Shown piece by piece: positions 52,219 through 62,285 of a stretch of DNA of 64,000 bases. The first letter of the stretch is position 1; the number at the start of each line of letters is the position of its first letter. The translations under genes and the position numbers were made by a program. This stretch comes from Clostridium carboxidivorans P7 (GTDB taxonomy: Bacteria > Bacillota > Clostridia > Clostridiales > Clostridiaceae): contig NZ_CP011803.1 in the NCBI RefSeq assembly GCF_001038625.1, positions 3,658,001 through 3,722,000 on the forward strand, read 5' to 3'. The notes beneath the pieces were generated by a model, which was not told where the DNA came from, searched no databases, and was given only the letters and a program-made list of their open reading frames with translations.

Positions 52219-53424
52219 CTAAATATAAGTATTTTCTTGTATTTTTTCTAAAGCATTACTTCCGAACTCTCTGCATCTGCTTAATCCCTCTTCATCTGGA
52301 TTCCATAATTCTTTTATTCCTTCACTTATTATTTCAAAACCAGCCTCATTTAATTCTTCACTAATAATTTTTACTGATTCGCCACTCCAGCCATAACTAC
52401 CAAAAGCTGCCCCTTTCTTTCCCTTGAAACCAAGTCCTTTAATCATCTCCAATATTGCAGCTGTCGAAGATAATATTCCGTTATTTATTGTTGATGAACC
52501 AACAAGCACCATTTTTGATTTAAATACTTCGGTAATAATATCATTTTTATCATTTTTAGATGAATTAAATATCTTTATAACAATATCCTTATTTGAACTT
52601 TTTATTCCTTCTGCTATGGCTTCAGCCATCCTTCTTGTTCCATTCCACATTGTATCATATATTATTGTAATCTGATTTTCTTGGTAATCCTTCGCCCATT
52701 CCATATACTTATTGACTATTTGCAGCGGATTATCCCTCCACATTATTCCGTGACTAGTGCAAATCATATTGACAGGTAAATTAAGACTTAATACCTCTTC
52801 TATTTTCTTTACAACAAATTTGCTGAAGGGAGTTAAAATATTAGCATAGTATTTTATTGCCTCCTGAAATAATTCACCTTGATCAACTTTATCGTTGTAC
52901 ATCAATTCAGAGGCATAGTGCTGCCCAAAGGCATCATTGCTGAATAAAATATTTTCACCGGATAAATATGTAAACATTGAATCAGGCCAATGAAGCATCC
53001 TTGCTTCTACAAATGTCAATTTATTTTTACCTATATTTAGACTATCCCCAGTCTTTACCTCTACAAAGTTCCAATCCTTATGATAATGCCCCTTTAATAT
53101 TTTTACACCACTTTTAGTACAATAAATTGGGGTATTGGGTATTTCTTTCATTAGCTCTAAAAGCGCACCACTATGGTCACTTTCAGAGTGGTTCATTATT
53201 ATATAATCTATTTTGTTTAAATCAATTTCTTTTTTTAAGTTGGCTACAAATTCTTTGGCAAATGGATACCAAACAGTATCAATAAGTACTGTCTTTTCAT
53301 CTTTAATTAAGTATGAATTGTATGAAGAACCTTTATGTGTAGAGTATTCTTCACCATGGAAAGTTCTTAGCTCCCAATCAATCTTTCCAACCCAGGTAAC
53401 AGTGTCATTTATTTTAAAACTCAT
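52219..53424 (-). CDS. fprA: Flavodiiron protein (FprA type)
   Basis: 401 aa. Reduces O2 to water (and often NO) to protect anaerobes. N-terminal metallo-beta-lactamase di-iron domain: NHSESDHSGAL (HxExDH), then further ligands in RMLHWPDSM and FSNDAFGQHYA and CTSHGIMWR. C-terminal flavodoxin domain (IIYDTMWNGTRRMAEAI, about 253). No rubredoxin domain is fused. Next to the Ric gene, forming an oxidative/nitrosative stress pair. Confidence 0.93.
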   Translation of the reverse strand: MSFKINDTVTWVGKIDWELRTFHGEEYSTHKGSSYNSYLIKDEKTVLIDTVWYPFAKEFVANLKKEIDLNKIDYIIMNHSESDHSGALLELMKEIPNTPIYCTKSGVKILKGHYHKDWNFVEVKTGDSLNIGKNKLTFVEARMLHWPDSMFTYLSGENILFSNDAFGQHYASELMYNDKVDQGELFQEAIKYYANILTPFSKFVVKKIEEVLSLNLPVNMICTSHGIMWRDNPLQIVNKYMEWAKDYQENQITIIYDTMWNGTRRMAEAIAEGIKSSNKDIVIKIFNSSKNDKNDIITEVFKSKMVLVGSSTINNGILSSTAAILEMIKGLGFKGKKGAAFGSYGWSGESVKIISEELNEAGFEIISEGIKELWNPDEEGLSRCREFGSNALEKIQENTYI

Positions 53425-53512
53425 ATAAAAAAACCTCCACTTAATTATTAATATTATGTTTATATATCATAATTTGATAATTTTAGTTACCACCTTATAC
53501 TATTGATTCAAA

Positions 53513-54211
53513 TTATCGCAGATTTTTAAACAAAATATTGTTTTCTAAATGTATATGTTGAAATAAATCTAATTCAACTTCTTTTAACTTTTCATATGTT
53601 ATTTTAAAAGAACCACATGCATCTTTTGGAATACTATAATGATCTGTCACTTCCCTTAATTCCATTATGATATTCCCTGCTCCAGTATGCTCTTCTTCCA
53701 ATTCATTAATAAGATTTAATACCCGGTTTTTATCATCAGCATTACCTTCTCTTTCATATTGCCTTATTTCAGGAAATATAAATTCTTCTTCTTTAACTAA
53801 ATGCTCTTCAAGTTCAATTCTTAAATTGTTAAACAACTTATGAACTTTAAACAATTCTTTATGGGATTTACCATGAACCTTTAATATTTTGAAAGCATAT
53901 TCACTTATTCTAGGAAGTTCCTCTCTCAAATATGCATGGTGAGTATTCACTATATAATCTATTAACTTACCAGGGCTTTCTTTTGCCCAATCTACAAACT
54001 CATTGTTTTTTTCTGTGAATTCTTGATATTTGTTATTAAGATCTTCTAACAATTGACTCCCATCAAGCTTTTGTGCAAGTATTGCATCACTTAAAGGCCT
54101 ATTCCCTCCACAGCAAAAATCAATATTATACTTATAGAAAATATCACTTGCATTGGGGAATTCCGTAACGATATCACCAATTTTATCATTCTCATTAAAT
54201 TTTCTATTCAT
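53513..54211 (-). CDS. ric: Ric / ScdA-type di-iron iron-sulfur cluster repair protein
   Basis: 232 aa. N-terminal ScdA domain (VTEFPNASDIFYKYNIDFCCGGNRPL with the CCGG motif) and a hemerythrin-like di-iron domain with His/Glu ligands (THHAYLREELP, HGKSHKELF, HLVKEEEFIFPEI, EEEHTGAG, HIHLENNILF). Repairs Fe-S clusters damaged by O2 or NO. Complements the flavodiiron neighbour. Confidence 0.92.
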   Translation of the reverse strand: MNRKFNENDKIGDIVTEFPNASDIFYKYNIDFCCGGNRPLSDAILAQKLDGSQLLEDLNNKYQEFTEKNNEFVDWAKESPGKLIDYIVNTHHAYLREELPRISEYAFKILKVHGKSHKELFKVHKLFNNLRIELEEHLVKEEEFIFPEIRQYEREGNADDKNRVLNLINELEEEHTGAGNIIMELREVTDHYSIPKDACGSFKITYEKLKEVELDLFQHIHLENNILFKNLR

Positions 54212-54477
54212 TTATAGCACCACCTGCTTTCTTATTTTCACATTTTACTGTATGATTACTCTGTTAATTATTATGTGCTTATGATTGATATTTTATCTAT
54301 TACTATAAGGACAATTTACTTACACTTTGACATATACATGCCTCCACCTCTACTAAAATAAACAAAATAAAAAACCATATACTTTAAGCAATTTTACTGA
54401 TTTTTTTATCAGCAATTACTTTTGTACATGATCTCACATTTTTTACATGAAATATTAAATTTTATTTATAAATTTAC

Positions 54478-55020
54478 TCACTTCAAATTTGTTTCATTTT
54501 TTTCATTTAAAAGTTTTATAGTGTACCTATTTACATCTCTTCTATTTTTAAATATTATTATCTGCTTATCTTTATTTTTTTCAATTATACAATTATTTCT
54601 TCTACCTAACTTTTGAGGAAAATTCCAAATATATTTCATAAATTCAAAATCAAACTTTTCATTACACCCCTCTGACATATCTGGTCTTACCCTATTTAAA
54701 TTTGTAATAACTCGTTTAAAATAATTAAGTAAGCACGCTACCCTACTTAATTCAAAACAAATTACCGTATCAGCCTTTCCAAGACGAATATCTATAGTTC
54801 CACCATAATTACCATCAATTATCCATTCATCACCTTCTACCAAAAACTTTTGTTTTTTTACCCATTCATCTCTTGGTGTTTCAACCCATCCACTATTCCA
54901 AAATTCTTTATCAAGATGAATAAGTGGAATGCCTGTTATATACGAAAGTTTTCTTGAAAATGTACTTTTACCGCTACCTGGTGAACCTATAACCATTATT
55001 CTTTTTCCTATATTATTCAT
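54478..55020 (-). CDS. P-loop NTPase, FlaR / adenylate-kinase-like
   Basis: 180 aa. Walker A GSPGSGKST at residues 13-21, then IPLIHLDKEFWNSGW and WIIDGNYGGTIDIRLGKADTVICFELSR, the typical layout of the 'DNA topology modulation protein FlaR-like' family. The actual substrate of the family is unknown. Confidence 0.85.
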   Translation of the reverse strand: MNNIGKRIMVIGSPGSGKSTFSRKLSYITGIPLIHLDKEFWNSGWVETPRDEWVKKQKFLVEGDEWIIDGNYGGTIDIRLGKADTVICFELSRVACLLNYFKRVITNLNRVRPDMSEGCNEKFDFEFMKYIWNFPQKLGRRNNCIIEKNKDKQIIIFKNRRDVNRYTIKLLNEKNETNLK

Positions 55021-55063
55021 TTATATCACCTTTAATTTGTTTTTATTACTTCACAATATATTA

Positions 55064-55822
55064 CTAATGTCTAAAGGTAATGTTATCAGCAGAAATAATG
55101 AAGTCTATTAAGTCCATTTTTTTATTTTGAAGCAAAACATGTAATTCATATTTATCATTTATTTTATACATTTCATCATAAAGCCACCGCGAGTTTTGCA
55201 GTAAAGCATCTTGTTTGATTATATTATAGTTTTCAAACTTTATCTCATCTATGTCTGTAAAACCGTATTTGTTGTCAAATAATATCAACAAATACTGTTC
55301 TGTTTGCCTTACATCTATAATACCGCAATCATGAAAGTTTATATTTTCAACTATTCTTCTATCAAATGATTTTGATGCTTTTTTATAATATTTTTCATAC
55401 TTTTTAATAGTTTTGTTTACCAATTTTTCATTGTTCTTGCAAAATAGAGTTATAGCTTGTATTACTTTATGAGATGCTTTATCCAATGCACAAACCCGAA
55501 TATCTGCTATTTCTTTTAATATTTCTTCCGGCAATATAGTTTTTATGTACCTTTGTCTATGTATAAATCCTTGATAAAATTGTTGAGATAATTTTTCCCT
55601 GTCAAATGGCTCACATGAAATACAACTTTCTTTTACTGCTCCAAGCTTCTCTTTATGTAAGGCAATTTCTTCCTGCAACCTCAGCCATTCTGCCAGTTCT
55701 TGTTTATATAATTGCTGAAAGTATTCTTCTGAAAAAGATTCTGCCTCTTTCATTGCTTTAAGAGGAAAATGAATACTGGTCTTTTGACAAAGTTCATACC
55801 ATTCCTTAGTAAAATAATTCAT
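55064..55822 (-). CDS. Hypothetical DUF4085-like protein, 252 aa
   Basis: Begins MNYFTKEWYELCQK, as I recall for the DUF4085 family in Firmicutes. Mostly helical; C-terminal half beta-rich. Overlaps the upstream Spo0E-domain gene by 4 bp, hence coupled. Function unknown. Confidence 0.6.
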   Translation of the reverse strand: MNYFTKEWYELCQKTSIHFPLKAMKEAESFSEEYFQQLYKQELAEWLRLQEEIALHKEKLGAVKESCISCEPFDREKLSQQFYQGFIHRQRYIKTILPEEILKEIADIRVCALDKASHKVIQAITLFCKNNEKLVNKTIKKYEKYYKKASKSFDRRIVENINFHDCGIIDVRQTEQYLLILFDNKYGFTDIDEIKFENYNIIKQDALLQNSRWLYDEMYKINDKYELHVLLQNKKMDLIDFIISADNITFRH

Positions 55823-56442
55823 TGCTTTAATTCTCCCTTCATATATTGTACAATAAGTTCATCTAAGGCTTGGCTCATATCTAATATTTCATTATCTTTT
55901 CCTATTTTATCTGGCATTTCACACATTTTATTTAAATTGCTTCTTAATTCATCAATTTTGTTTTCTAATGCTGATATTTTATCATGACTTATTTTAATAA
56001 AATCCGCTTCCATTTCTGTTTTAATATTTTTTATCTCTGTTTCATAAAAAATATTAAATAAATCTATTATTTCATCTGTAATAATTTTTTCATGATTATT
56101 TATTTCAAATATCTTCTCTCTTTTTCCTATACTTTTTAGCAGTTCAACAACATACTTATCTTTATTAATTATTATTGGAATTGCAATTATCATAATGGGG
56201 TTGTTGTAATTATCTTCTATCTTAGCAAATACAACATCTTCATCATATGATTTAATTGAAATACAATTACTGCAAGCCGTACCTTTTTTCCAATAGTCAT
56301 AACATGATCCATTAAGCTTATGAATTTCGCCACCTTTAATAATTATTATTTCTTTATTATTAGGTTCAACTATTCTGATAGCATCATACATATTTTCTAT
56401 TATAGCCAACCTTTTTTTTACATCTTCATATAGCCTTGGCAT
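55819..56442 (-). CDS. PAS-like/Cys sensor with C-terminal Spo0E-type domain
   Basis: 207 aa. The N-terminal half (AIIENMYDAIRIVEPNNKEII...GSCYDYWKKGTACSNCIS) matches a PAS-like module with a conserved cysteine cluster seen in clostridial regulators. A helical linker (about 130-180) leads to EILDMSQALDELIVQYMKGE (about 185-204), the Spo0E/Rap-type aspartyl-phosphate phosphatase signature 'LSQ.LD.lI..Y'. It may dephosphorylate Spo0A~P or a related regulator in response to a redox or ligand signal. The coupled gene is the DUF4085-like gene. Confidence 0.65.
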   Translation of the reverse strand: MPRLYEDVKKRLAIIENMYDAIRIVEPNNKEIIIIKGGEIHKLNGSCYDYWKKGTACSNCISIKSYDEDVVFAKIEDNYNNPIMIIAIPIIINKDKYVVELLKSIGKREKIFEINNHEKIITDEIIDLFNIFYETEIKNIKTEMEADFIKISHDKISALENKIDELRSNLNKMCEMPDKIGKDNEILDMSQALDELIVQYMKGELKQ

Positions 56443-56704
56443 AATATCTCCCCCTATGCTACTTAGTTATAACATTTTTATTTTTCAATTCATTCATAAA
56501 CAATCTATTAAAAAGGTATAATTTGAATTTTATTTTTAATACCCCTTTATTTAATAATATCACCTTTAATTACATTTTTCACCATTTTTAGTTCAACATT
56601 ATTTTTCTTTTAAGTTTGTCCAACAAATTAAATCATTTTTAATTTGTTAATGCTATATACCTTATATCTAACTTCCTTAATCCTAATATCATATATTTAC
56701 AAAA

Positions 56705-56754
56705 GAAAAAAGCATGAAGGGTTACAAGATTTTCTCTTGCACTTCCTTCATGCT
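56705..56754 (-). terminator. Terminator of the GGGtGRT operon
   Basis: Perfect 10-bp AGCATGAAGG/CCTTCATGCT stem followed by six T and a T-rich run on the minus strand. Confidence 0.85.
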
Positions 56755-56864
56755 CTTTAATCATTCATTTATTTAATTTCTATATATTTTTTACGGAATT
56801 TTTTATGAGTTTTGGATGGTTTTTTATTATATTTAGACTTTTATTTTAACTATACACAAAAAAC

Positions 56865-57866
56865 TTATTTGCTCATAGCTTCTTCAACAGCAACTGCTAC
56901 TGCAACTGAAGCTCCAACCATTGGGTTGTTACCCATTCCTATTAATCCCATCATTTCAACATGAGCTGGAACTGATGAAGAACCTGCGAATTGAGCATCT
57001 GAGTGCATTCTTCCCATGGTATCTGTCATACCGTAAGAAGCTGGACCTGCACCCATGTTATCTGGGTGAAGAGTTCTTCCAGTACCACCACCTGATGCAA
57101 CTGAGAAGTATTTCTTACCTTGTTCATAACATTCTTTTTTGTATGTTCCTGCAACTGGGTGCTGGAATCTTGTTGGGTTAGTTGAGTTACCAGTTATTGA
57201 TACGTCAACTCCCTCTTTGTGCATTATAGCAACACCTTCTCTAACATCGTCTGAACCATAGCATTTAACTTTAGCTCTTTCGCCTTTTGAGAAAGCAACT
57301 TCTCTAACTACTTCTAATTTTCCTGTATAGTAGTCGAATTTAGTTTCAACATATGTAAATCCATTAATTCTTGAAATTACATAAGCAGCATCTTTTCCAA
57401 GACCATTTAATATAACTCTTAATGGTTCTTTTCTAACTCTGTTAGCTTTTTCAGCTATTTTTATAGCACCTTCAGCAGCTGCAAAAGATTCGTGTCCTGC
57501 TAAGAAAGCAAAACATTTAGTTTCTTCTCTTAAAAGCATAGCTGCTAAATTTCCGTGTCCTATTCCAACTTTTCTATCATCTGCAACTGATCCTGGAATA
57601 CAGAAAGCTTGTAAGCCTTCTCCTAAAGATTCTGCAGCTTCTGCAGCTTTTTTACATCCTTTTTTTACAGCTATTGCAGCACCTAATATATATGCCCAAC
57701 AAGCATTTTCAAAGCATATTGGCTGAGTTGATTTAACTATGTTATAAACATCGATTCCCTTTTCATCACAAACAGCTTTAGCTTCTTCTATAGTCTTCAT
57801 GCCATACTTTTCAAGTACTGGTTTAATCTGATCAATTCTTCTTTCATAACTTTCAAATAATGCCAT
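56865..57866 (-). CDS. GGGtGRT protein
   Basis: 333 aa, named for its motif, here SGGGTGRTLHPDNMGAG (about 265-281). Conserved in anaerobic Firmicutes beside a NifU-like scaffold; biochemical role unknown. Also conserved: CFAFLAGHESFAAAEG and GLGKDAAYVISRING. Operon with the scaffold gene 21 bp upstream. Confidence 0.92.
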   Translation of the reverse strand: MALFESYERRIDQIKPVLEKYGMKTIEEAKAVCDEKGIDVYNIVKSTQPICFENACWAYILGAAIAVKKGCKKAAEAAESLGEGLQAFCIPGSVADDRKVGIGHGNLAAMLLREETKCFAFLAGHESFAAAEGAIKIAEKANRVRKEPLRVILNGLGKDAAYVISRINGFTYVETKFDYYTGKLEVVREVAFSKGERAKVKCYGSDDVREGVAIMHKEGVDVSITGNSTNPTRFQHPVAGTYKKECYEQGKKYFSVASGGGTGRTLHPDNMGAGPASYGMTDTMGRMHSDAQFAGSSSVPAHVEMMGLIGMGNNPMVGASVAVAVAVEEAMSK

Positions 57867-57887
57867 TTCAAACGTCCTCCTTATATA

Positions 57888-58580
57888 TTATTCATGTCTT
57901 GGATCGATAACTTTTACAGCTTCATCAAATCTACCATATTGACCAGTAGCTTTTTCTTTAGCTTCGTTAGCATCCATTCCTTTTCCTATCATTTCCATCA
58001 TTTTTCCAAGGTGAACGAATTTATATCCTATAACTTCGTTATTTTCATCTAAAGCTACATTTGTAACATATCCTTCAGCCATTTCTAAGTATCTAGTTCC
58101 CTTAGCTTTTGTACCATACATAGTACCAACTTGGCTTCTTAATCCTTTTCCTAAATCTTCAAGACCTGCTCCTATAGGTAGTCCACCTTCTGAGAAAGCA
58201 GTTTGAGTTCTTCCATATACTATTTGTAAGAATAATTCTCTCATTGCTGTATTTATAGCGTCACAAACTAAATCTGTGTTTAATGCTTCAAGTATAGTCT
58301 TTCCTGGAAGTATTTCTGATGCCATAGCTGCTGAATGAGTCATTCCTGAACATCCTATTGTTTCAACTAAAGCTTCTTGGATTATTCCATCTTTAACATT
58401 TAAAGTAAGCTTGCAAGCACCTTGCTGTGGAGCACACCAGCCTATACCATGTGTTAATCCTGATATATCTTTTATTTCTTTAGCACGCACCCATTTTCCT
58501 TCTTCTGGAATTGGAGCTGATTGGTGGTTTGCTCCTTTAGTTACGCAACACATTCTGTCAACTTCTGTTGAATAAATCAT
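57888..58580 (-). CDS. Iron-sulfur cluster scaffold-like protein (NifU-N type) paired with GGGtGRT
   Basis: 230 aa. The IscU/NifU-like segment (ETIGCSGMTHSAAMASEILPGKTILEALNTD, about 75-105) carries the conserved cysteine; further cysteines in WCAPQQGACKLT. Family always seen next to GGGtGRT. Likely handles an Fe-S or metal intermediate; partner function unknown. Confidence 0.88.
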   Translation of the reverse strand: MIYSTEVDRMCCVTKGANHQSAPIPEEGKWVRAKEIKDISGLTHGIGWCAPQQGACKLTLNVKDGIIQEALVETIGCSGMTHSAAMASEILPGKTILEALNTDLVCDAINTAMRELFLQIVYGRTQTAFSEGGLPIGAGLEDLGKGLRSQVGTMYGTKAKGTRYLEMAEGYVTNVALDENNEVIGYKFVHLGKMMEMIGKGMDANEAKEKATGQYGRFDEAVKVIDPRHE

Positions 58581-58818
58581 ATTTTATTCTCCTTCCTCTA
58601 CTGATAAAATTATTTTTATAAGAATAAAAAACTTAACTTATAATTTTTTTACCCTTGATAGTGCTTTTTATATCCCAGTGGGTTTTTTATGTTCCCACTA
58701 AGTATAACACAATTCATCTTGAACAATTATATTGTAGCAAAGATGCCTTAATATAACAATACATTTCTGTATAAAAATTTATAGAATAATATAAAAAATT
58801 AAGGAAACACAAATTTTC

Positions 58819-58884
58819 AGAGGACAGAGAACAATTGACATAGGACAGTGGAGGAAAACTCACCTTCATTGTCCTCTGTCCTCT
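58819..58884. repeat. Palindromic GGACAG-repeat hairpin
   Basis: AGAGGACAGAGAACAAT (58819-58835) and ATTGTCCTCTGTCCTCT (58868-58884) form 17-bp arms with one mismatch around CAGTGGAGG...CCTTC; direct AGGACAG copies lie inside. Runs of A or T flank it. I recall similar AGAGGACAG-type hairpins dispersed in clostridial genomes. It sits just past the MCP gene stop and may also act as its terminator. Confidence 0.6.
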
Positions 58885-58945
58885 AAAAAAAGTTGCATAG
58901 ACAAAGTTCAATAAATTACTTTCTTTATGTATAGATAGTTTGTTA

Positions 58946-60658
58946 TTAAATTTTAAATTGATTTATAATTTTATCCAGTTCTCCAGCCATATTACTCAAA
59001 ATAGTGGCATAAGAATTCATTTCTTCCAAACTTGCCGTTTGTTCTTCAATGGCTGCTGCAACTTCATGACTTCCTCCTGAAGTTTTCTTTGAAATATCAT
59101 AAATATTTTTACTCATAACCTCTACATTGTTTATATCATTTACCATATTTATAATTTCATCAGCAATTCTTTTTATTTCCACCCCAACATTGTCGCTAGT
59201 ACTTAATATTTTCTTAAAAGATTCTTTTGCTGTATGGGCAAGCCTTGTACCTTCCCTTACTTCTTTAACCCCTTCACTCATTAAACCAACTACCTGTTCA
59301 GATTGAAGTTGTATATTTTTCACCTTTTCTTCAATTTGTTTTGCTGCCTCTGCTGAATCCATAGAAAGATTTCTCACCTGCTCTGCAACAACTGCAAATC
59401 CCTTTCCAGCTTCTCCAGCTCTAGCTGCCTCAATTGCTGCATTTAAAGCTAAAAGATTAGTTTCTGTGCTTATACTTTGTATTAAATCTACTATCTCTTT
59501 TATCTCATTTGAACCATTCTTTAAATCTTCCGTATTTTTTTCTATTTTAGAAATTTTATTTTCTATAACATTTATCTGTTCTATTAAGGAATCAACCTTT
59601 TTCTCTCCATCATTAGCTGCCTCAACAGCATTTACTGAAGTTTCTAGCACATTATTTGTATTTTCTTGAATGTTTTTGTTCTTATCGTATAATTCATTTA
59701 CAACTTTTACAGTTTTCTCACATTCTTCTGCCTGCTTTGCCGCCCCCTCTGAAACCTGCTGAATGGAAACAGCTACTTGTTCTACTGTTGAATAATTTTG
59801 TTCCACATTCAATTTTAAGGTTTCTGAAGAATTTGATACTTTATTACTATTGTCTGCAATACTTTTTATAACAGAACGTAAATTTTCACTCATCTTATTA
59901 AAGGACTCCGCAAGAACAGATAAATCATCCTTAGATTTGACTTTTATTTCTTTAATTCCTAAATTTCCATCTGCTATAGACTTTGCACTATCTGCAAGCT
60001 TATATATAATATTTGCTATGTTGCCTGAAAAAATTGAAGCACCTATAATACTTAAAATACCAATAGCCAAAATCAATATCAATACGGTCGCTTTAGCAGT
60101 ATTGTATTTTACATTTAATTCTTGTTTTAAACCCTTATAGTATTTTAATTCTGTAAAAATAAAATCTGTTGAACTGCTTTTCATTAAGTCTATGGTTTCT
60201 ATTGCATCTTCTTTTTTCTTCATTGCTGCATTAAAATTTTTACCATCGTTCAATTCAATAGTTTTCGTGATTCTTTCATTATAAGTTTTAACTATTCTTT
60301 GTAATGAATCTAAGGCTTTCTTGCCCTCTTTATCCTTAACATTTTTCTTTAATATGGCTACAGCATTATTCATTTTAGATAAATTGTTCATGCAGCTTTG
60401 TTTTTGATCATCTTTTTTATCGGTCATGTATTTTTCAATAACATTTCCAGTATCATCTGCATAATCAATAATTTCATTAGCTACTATAGTGGTTTCCATC
60501 ATAGTATTCATCTTATCTGTATTTGATTTCATGACTATAAAAGGAACTATACTAAGAAGTCCCATAAGCATTATTATAATAACAAAACCTGTAATCATTC
60601 TCATTTTTAGAGAACCTTTAAAACTATTTTTACTATATAACTTGTCCTTTGTTTCCAT
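58946..60658 (-). CDS. Methyl-accepting chemotaxis protein
   Basis: 570 aa. TM1 (about 17-38), periplasmic helical 4HB-type sensor (about 40-185), TM2 (about 190-212), HAMP (about 213-265) and a long signalling coiled coil with the invariant tip [29 protein letters not shown] (about 395-420). It lies 46 bp downstream of the sugar-binding lipoprotein gene and probably senses the loaded binding protein. Confidence 0.93.
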   Translation of the reverse strand: METKDKLYSKNSFKGSLKMRMITGFVIIIMLMGLLSIVPFIVMKSNTDKMNTMMETTIVANEIIDYADDTGNVIEKYMTDKKDDQKQSCMNNLSKMNNAVAILKKNVKDKEGKKALDSLQRIVKTYNERITKTIELNDGKNFNAAMKKKEDAIETIDLMKSSSTDFIFTELKYYKGLKQELNVKYNTAKATVLILILAIGILSIIGASIFSGNIANIIYKLADSAKSIADGNLGIKEIKVKSKDDLSVLAESFNKMSENLRSVIKSIADNSNKVSNSSETLKLNVEQNYSTVEQVAVSIQQVSEGAAKQAEECEKTVKVVNELYDKNKNIQENTNNVLETSVNAVEAANDGEKKVDSLIEQINVIENKISKIEKNTEDLKNGSNEIKEIVDLIQSISTETNLLALNAAIEAARAGEAGKGFAVVAEQVRNLSMDSAEAAKQIEEKVKNIQLQSEQVVGLMSEGVKEVREGTRLAHTAKESFKKILSTSDNVGVEIKRIADEIINMVNDINNVEVMSKNIYDISKKTSGGSHEVAAAIEEQTASLEEMNSYATILSNMAGELDKIINQFKI

Positions 60659-60704
60659 AAAGCGCCACCTACCTTTAAACTGTAATTAACTCTAAAAACT
60701 TAAA

Positions 60705-61700
60705 TTAATATTTCCTATTAGGTAATTCTTTTTTTGCTTGATCTTGTGTAAATACACTTTCTTTTGACTTTATGTTTTTATCAACGCTTTTACCAGCTGC
60801 TATAGATTTCGCAATTTCTAATATTTGAGGTCCCAAAAGTGGATTACATTCAACTATACCATTTGATTTTCCATCTGCCATTAATTGAAACATATCTTTA
60901 ATACCATCTACTGAAACAATAAAAATATCTTTGCCTGGCTTCTTTCCAGCCTCTTCTATAGCTTGAACTGCACCTACAGCCATGTCATCATTATGTGACC
61001 ATAGTACATTAATTTTATCTCCATCAGATTTCATAAAATCACCCATAACTTGTTTACCCTTTGCTCTTGTAAATTCCCCAGTTTGTGATTTAGTAATCTT
61101 ATAATTTGGACAATCCTTAACGGTTTCATTAAATCCTTTTTGTCTTCCAACTGTAGCGCCTGCACCTGCTGTTCCTTGTAGTTCAACTATATTTAAATTT
61201 GCATCCTTACCAAACTTATCAATGATTAATTTTGCAGCTTTTTTTCCTTCTTCCTCCATATCTGATCCTAAAAATGCAGTATAAAGAGACTCATCGGCTA
61301 CTTTCACATTTCTATCTACAATAAGCACAGGAATTTTTTCCTCCTTTGCTTCCTGTAGTACTGAATCCCAACCAGTTTCTACAACAGGATCTAAAACAAT
61401 AAGATCAACTTTTTGTGCTATAAAAGATCTTATTGCTTTTATTTGATTTTCCTGTTTCTGCTGACCATCTGAAAATTTTAAATCTACATTAGAATCTAAA
61501 TTAGGAATGTTTTTTATAGAATTGGTTTCTGCTGTTCTCCATCCACTTTCTGAACCCAATTGTGAAAAGCCAATAATAATTCTTTTTTCATTATCCTCTC
61601 CATTGTCATCTGTTGAAGTTGACTTAGTTCCACATCCTGCAAATATGGCAATAGCAAGACTAAATATAGTTATAAGAGATATTATTTTTTTAAATTTCAT
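60705..61700 (-). CDS. Sugar ABC-type solute-binding lipoprotein (YtfQ-like)
   Basis: 331 aa. Lipoprotein signal with lipobox LAIAIFAGCG. Periplasmic-binding-protein type I fold: IIIGFSQLGSESGWRTAETNSI, DLIVLDPVVETGWDSVL, VLWSHNDDMAVGAVQAI and FIVSVDGIKDMFQLM match the galactofuranose-binding YtfQ group. No permease or ATPase is adjacent; instead the MCP gene follows, suggesting a chemotaxis receptor role. Confidence 0.9.
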   Translation of the reverse strand: MKFKKIISLITIFSLAIAIFAGCGTKSTSTDDNGEDNEKRIIIGFSQLGSESGWRTAETNSIKNIPNLDSNVDLKFSDGQQKQENQIKAIRSFIAQKVDLIVLDPVVETGWDSVLQEAKEEKIPVLIVDRNVKVADESLYTAFLGSDMEEEGKKAAKLIIDKFGKDANLNIVELQGTAGAGATVGRQKGFNETVKDCPNYKITKSQTGEFTRAKGKQVMGDFMKSDGDKINVLWSHNDDMAVGAVQAIEEAGKKPGKDIFIVSVDGIKDMFQLMADGKSNGIVECNPLLGPQILEIAKSIAAGKSVDKNIKSKESVFTQDQAKKELPNRKY

Positions 61701-61863
61701 TTTAAGTCCCCCCGATTGTAATTTTCATTAGCTTTTGTCTTTAATAGTTGAAAATACTACTTTAATTTATAATTCGAACGCAGCTATCTAAACTTTATGT
61801 AACAAAATCAAGCTATTCCAATTTATCCCTAAATTTTATGATTATTTATTTTTCCTTATTTTC

Positions 61864-61892
61864 TTGACTATATTGTATTTATATGATATTAT
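61864..61892 (+). promoter_or_regulatory. Promoter of tRNA-Leu(CAA)
   Basis: TTGACT (61864-61869), 17 bp, TATTAT (61887-61892), 13 bp upstream of the tRNA. Confidence 0.65.
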
Positions 61893-61905
61893 AATTTTGT
61901 CGCTT

Positions 61906-61992
61906 GCCGGAGTGGTGGAATTGGCAGACGCAACGGATTCAAAATCCGTCGAGGTCACACTCGTGCGGGTTCAAGTCCCGCCTTCGGCACCA
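61906..61992 (+). tRNA. tRNA-Leu (anticodon CAA)
   Basis: 87 nt with encoded CCA. Acceptor GCCGGAG/CTTCGGC, anticodon stem ACGGA/TCCGT with loop TTCAAAA, long variable arm, T arm GGGTTCAAGTCCC. Decodes UUG. A strong terminator follows. Confidence 0.96.
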
Positions 61993-62012
61993 TTAGATAT
62001 CAAGGGTTAAAG

Positions 62013-62043
62013 GGTTTTGGATAAACGATCCAAAACCTTTTTT
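62013..62043 (+). terminator. Terminator of tRNA-Leu(CAA)
   Basis: Perfect GGTTTTGGAT/ATCCAAAACC stem then six T. Confidence 0.85.
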
Positions 62044-62285
62044 CATGTCAAAAAGTCAGTAAAATGTCAGTAGAATAAAAAATACTTACTAAAACTTATA
62101 ATATGTTATTAAAGCTTTCATATCTAGATTTTGATTACATCATTAATATTAAGTGCAATATAACAAGTACACTTGAAGTAACACATCCCCACTTTATGCA
62201 TTTATTAGTACTTTTATCTTTTTTATTAAAGAGCTTATTACCACTAAAACCTACTATAAAACTTATAATAGCCATGATGGGTATA
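62044..62285. other. Junction region between tRNA and second element
   Basis: Contains AAGTCAGTAAAATGTCAGT (two AGTCAGT-type copies) just past the tRNA terminator. A plus-strand frame of 68 codons (62103-62309) lacks a good RBS but ends in a strongly hydrophobic segment from ATG 62199; it may be chance. Confidence 0.35.
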
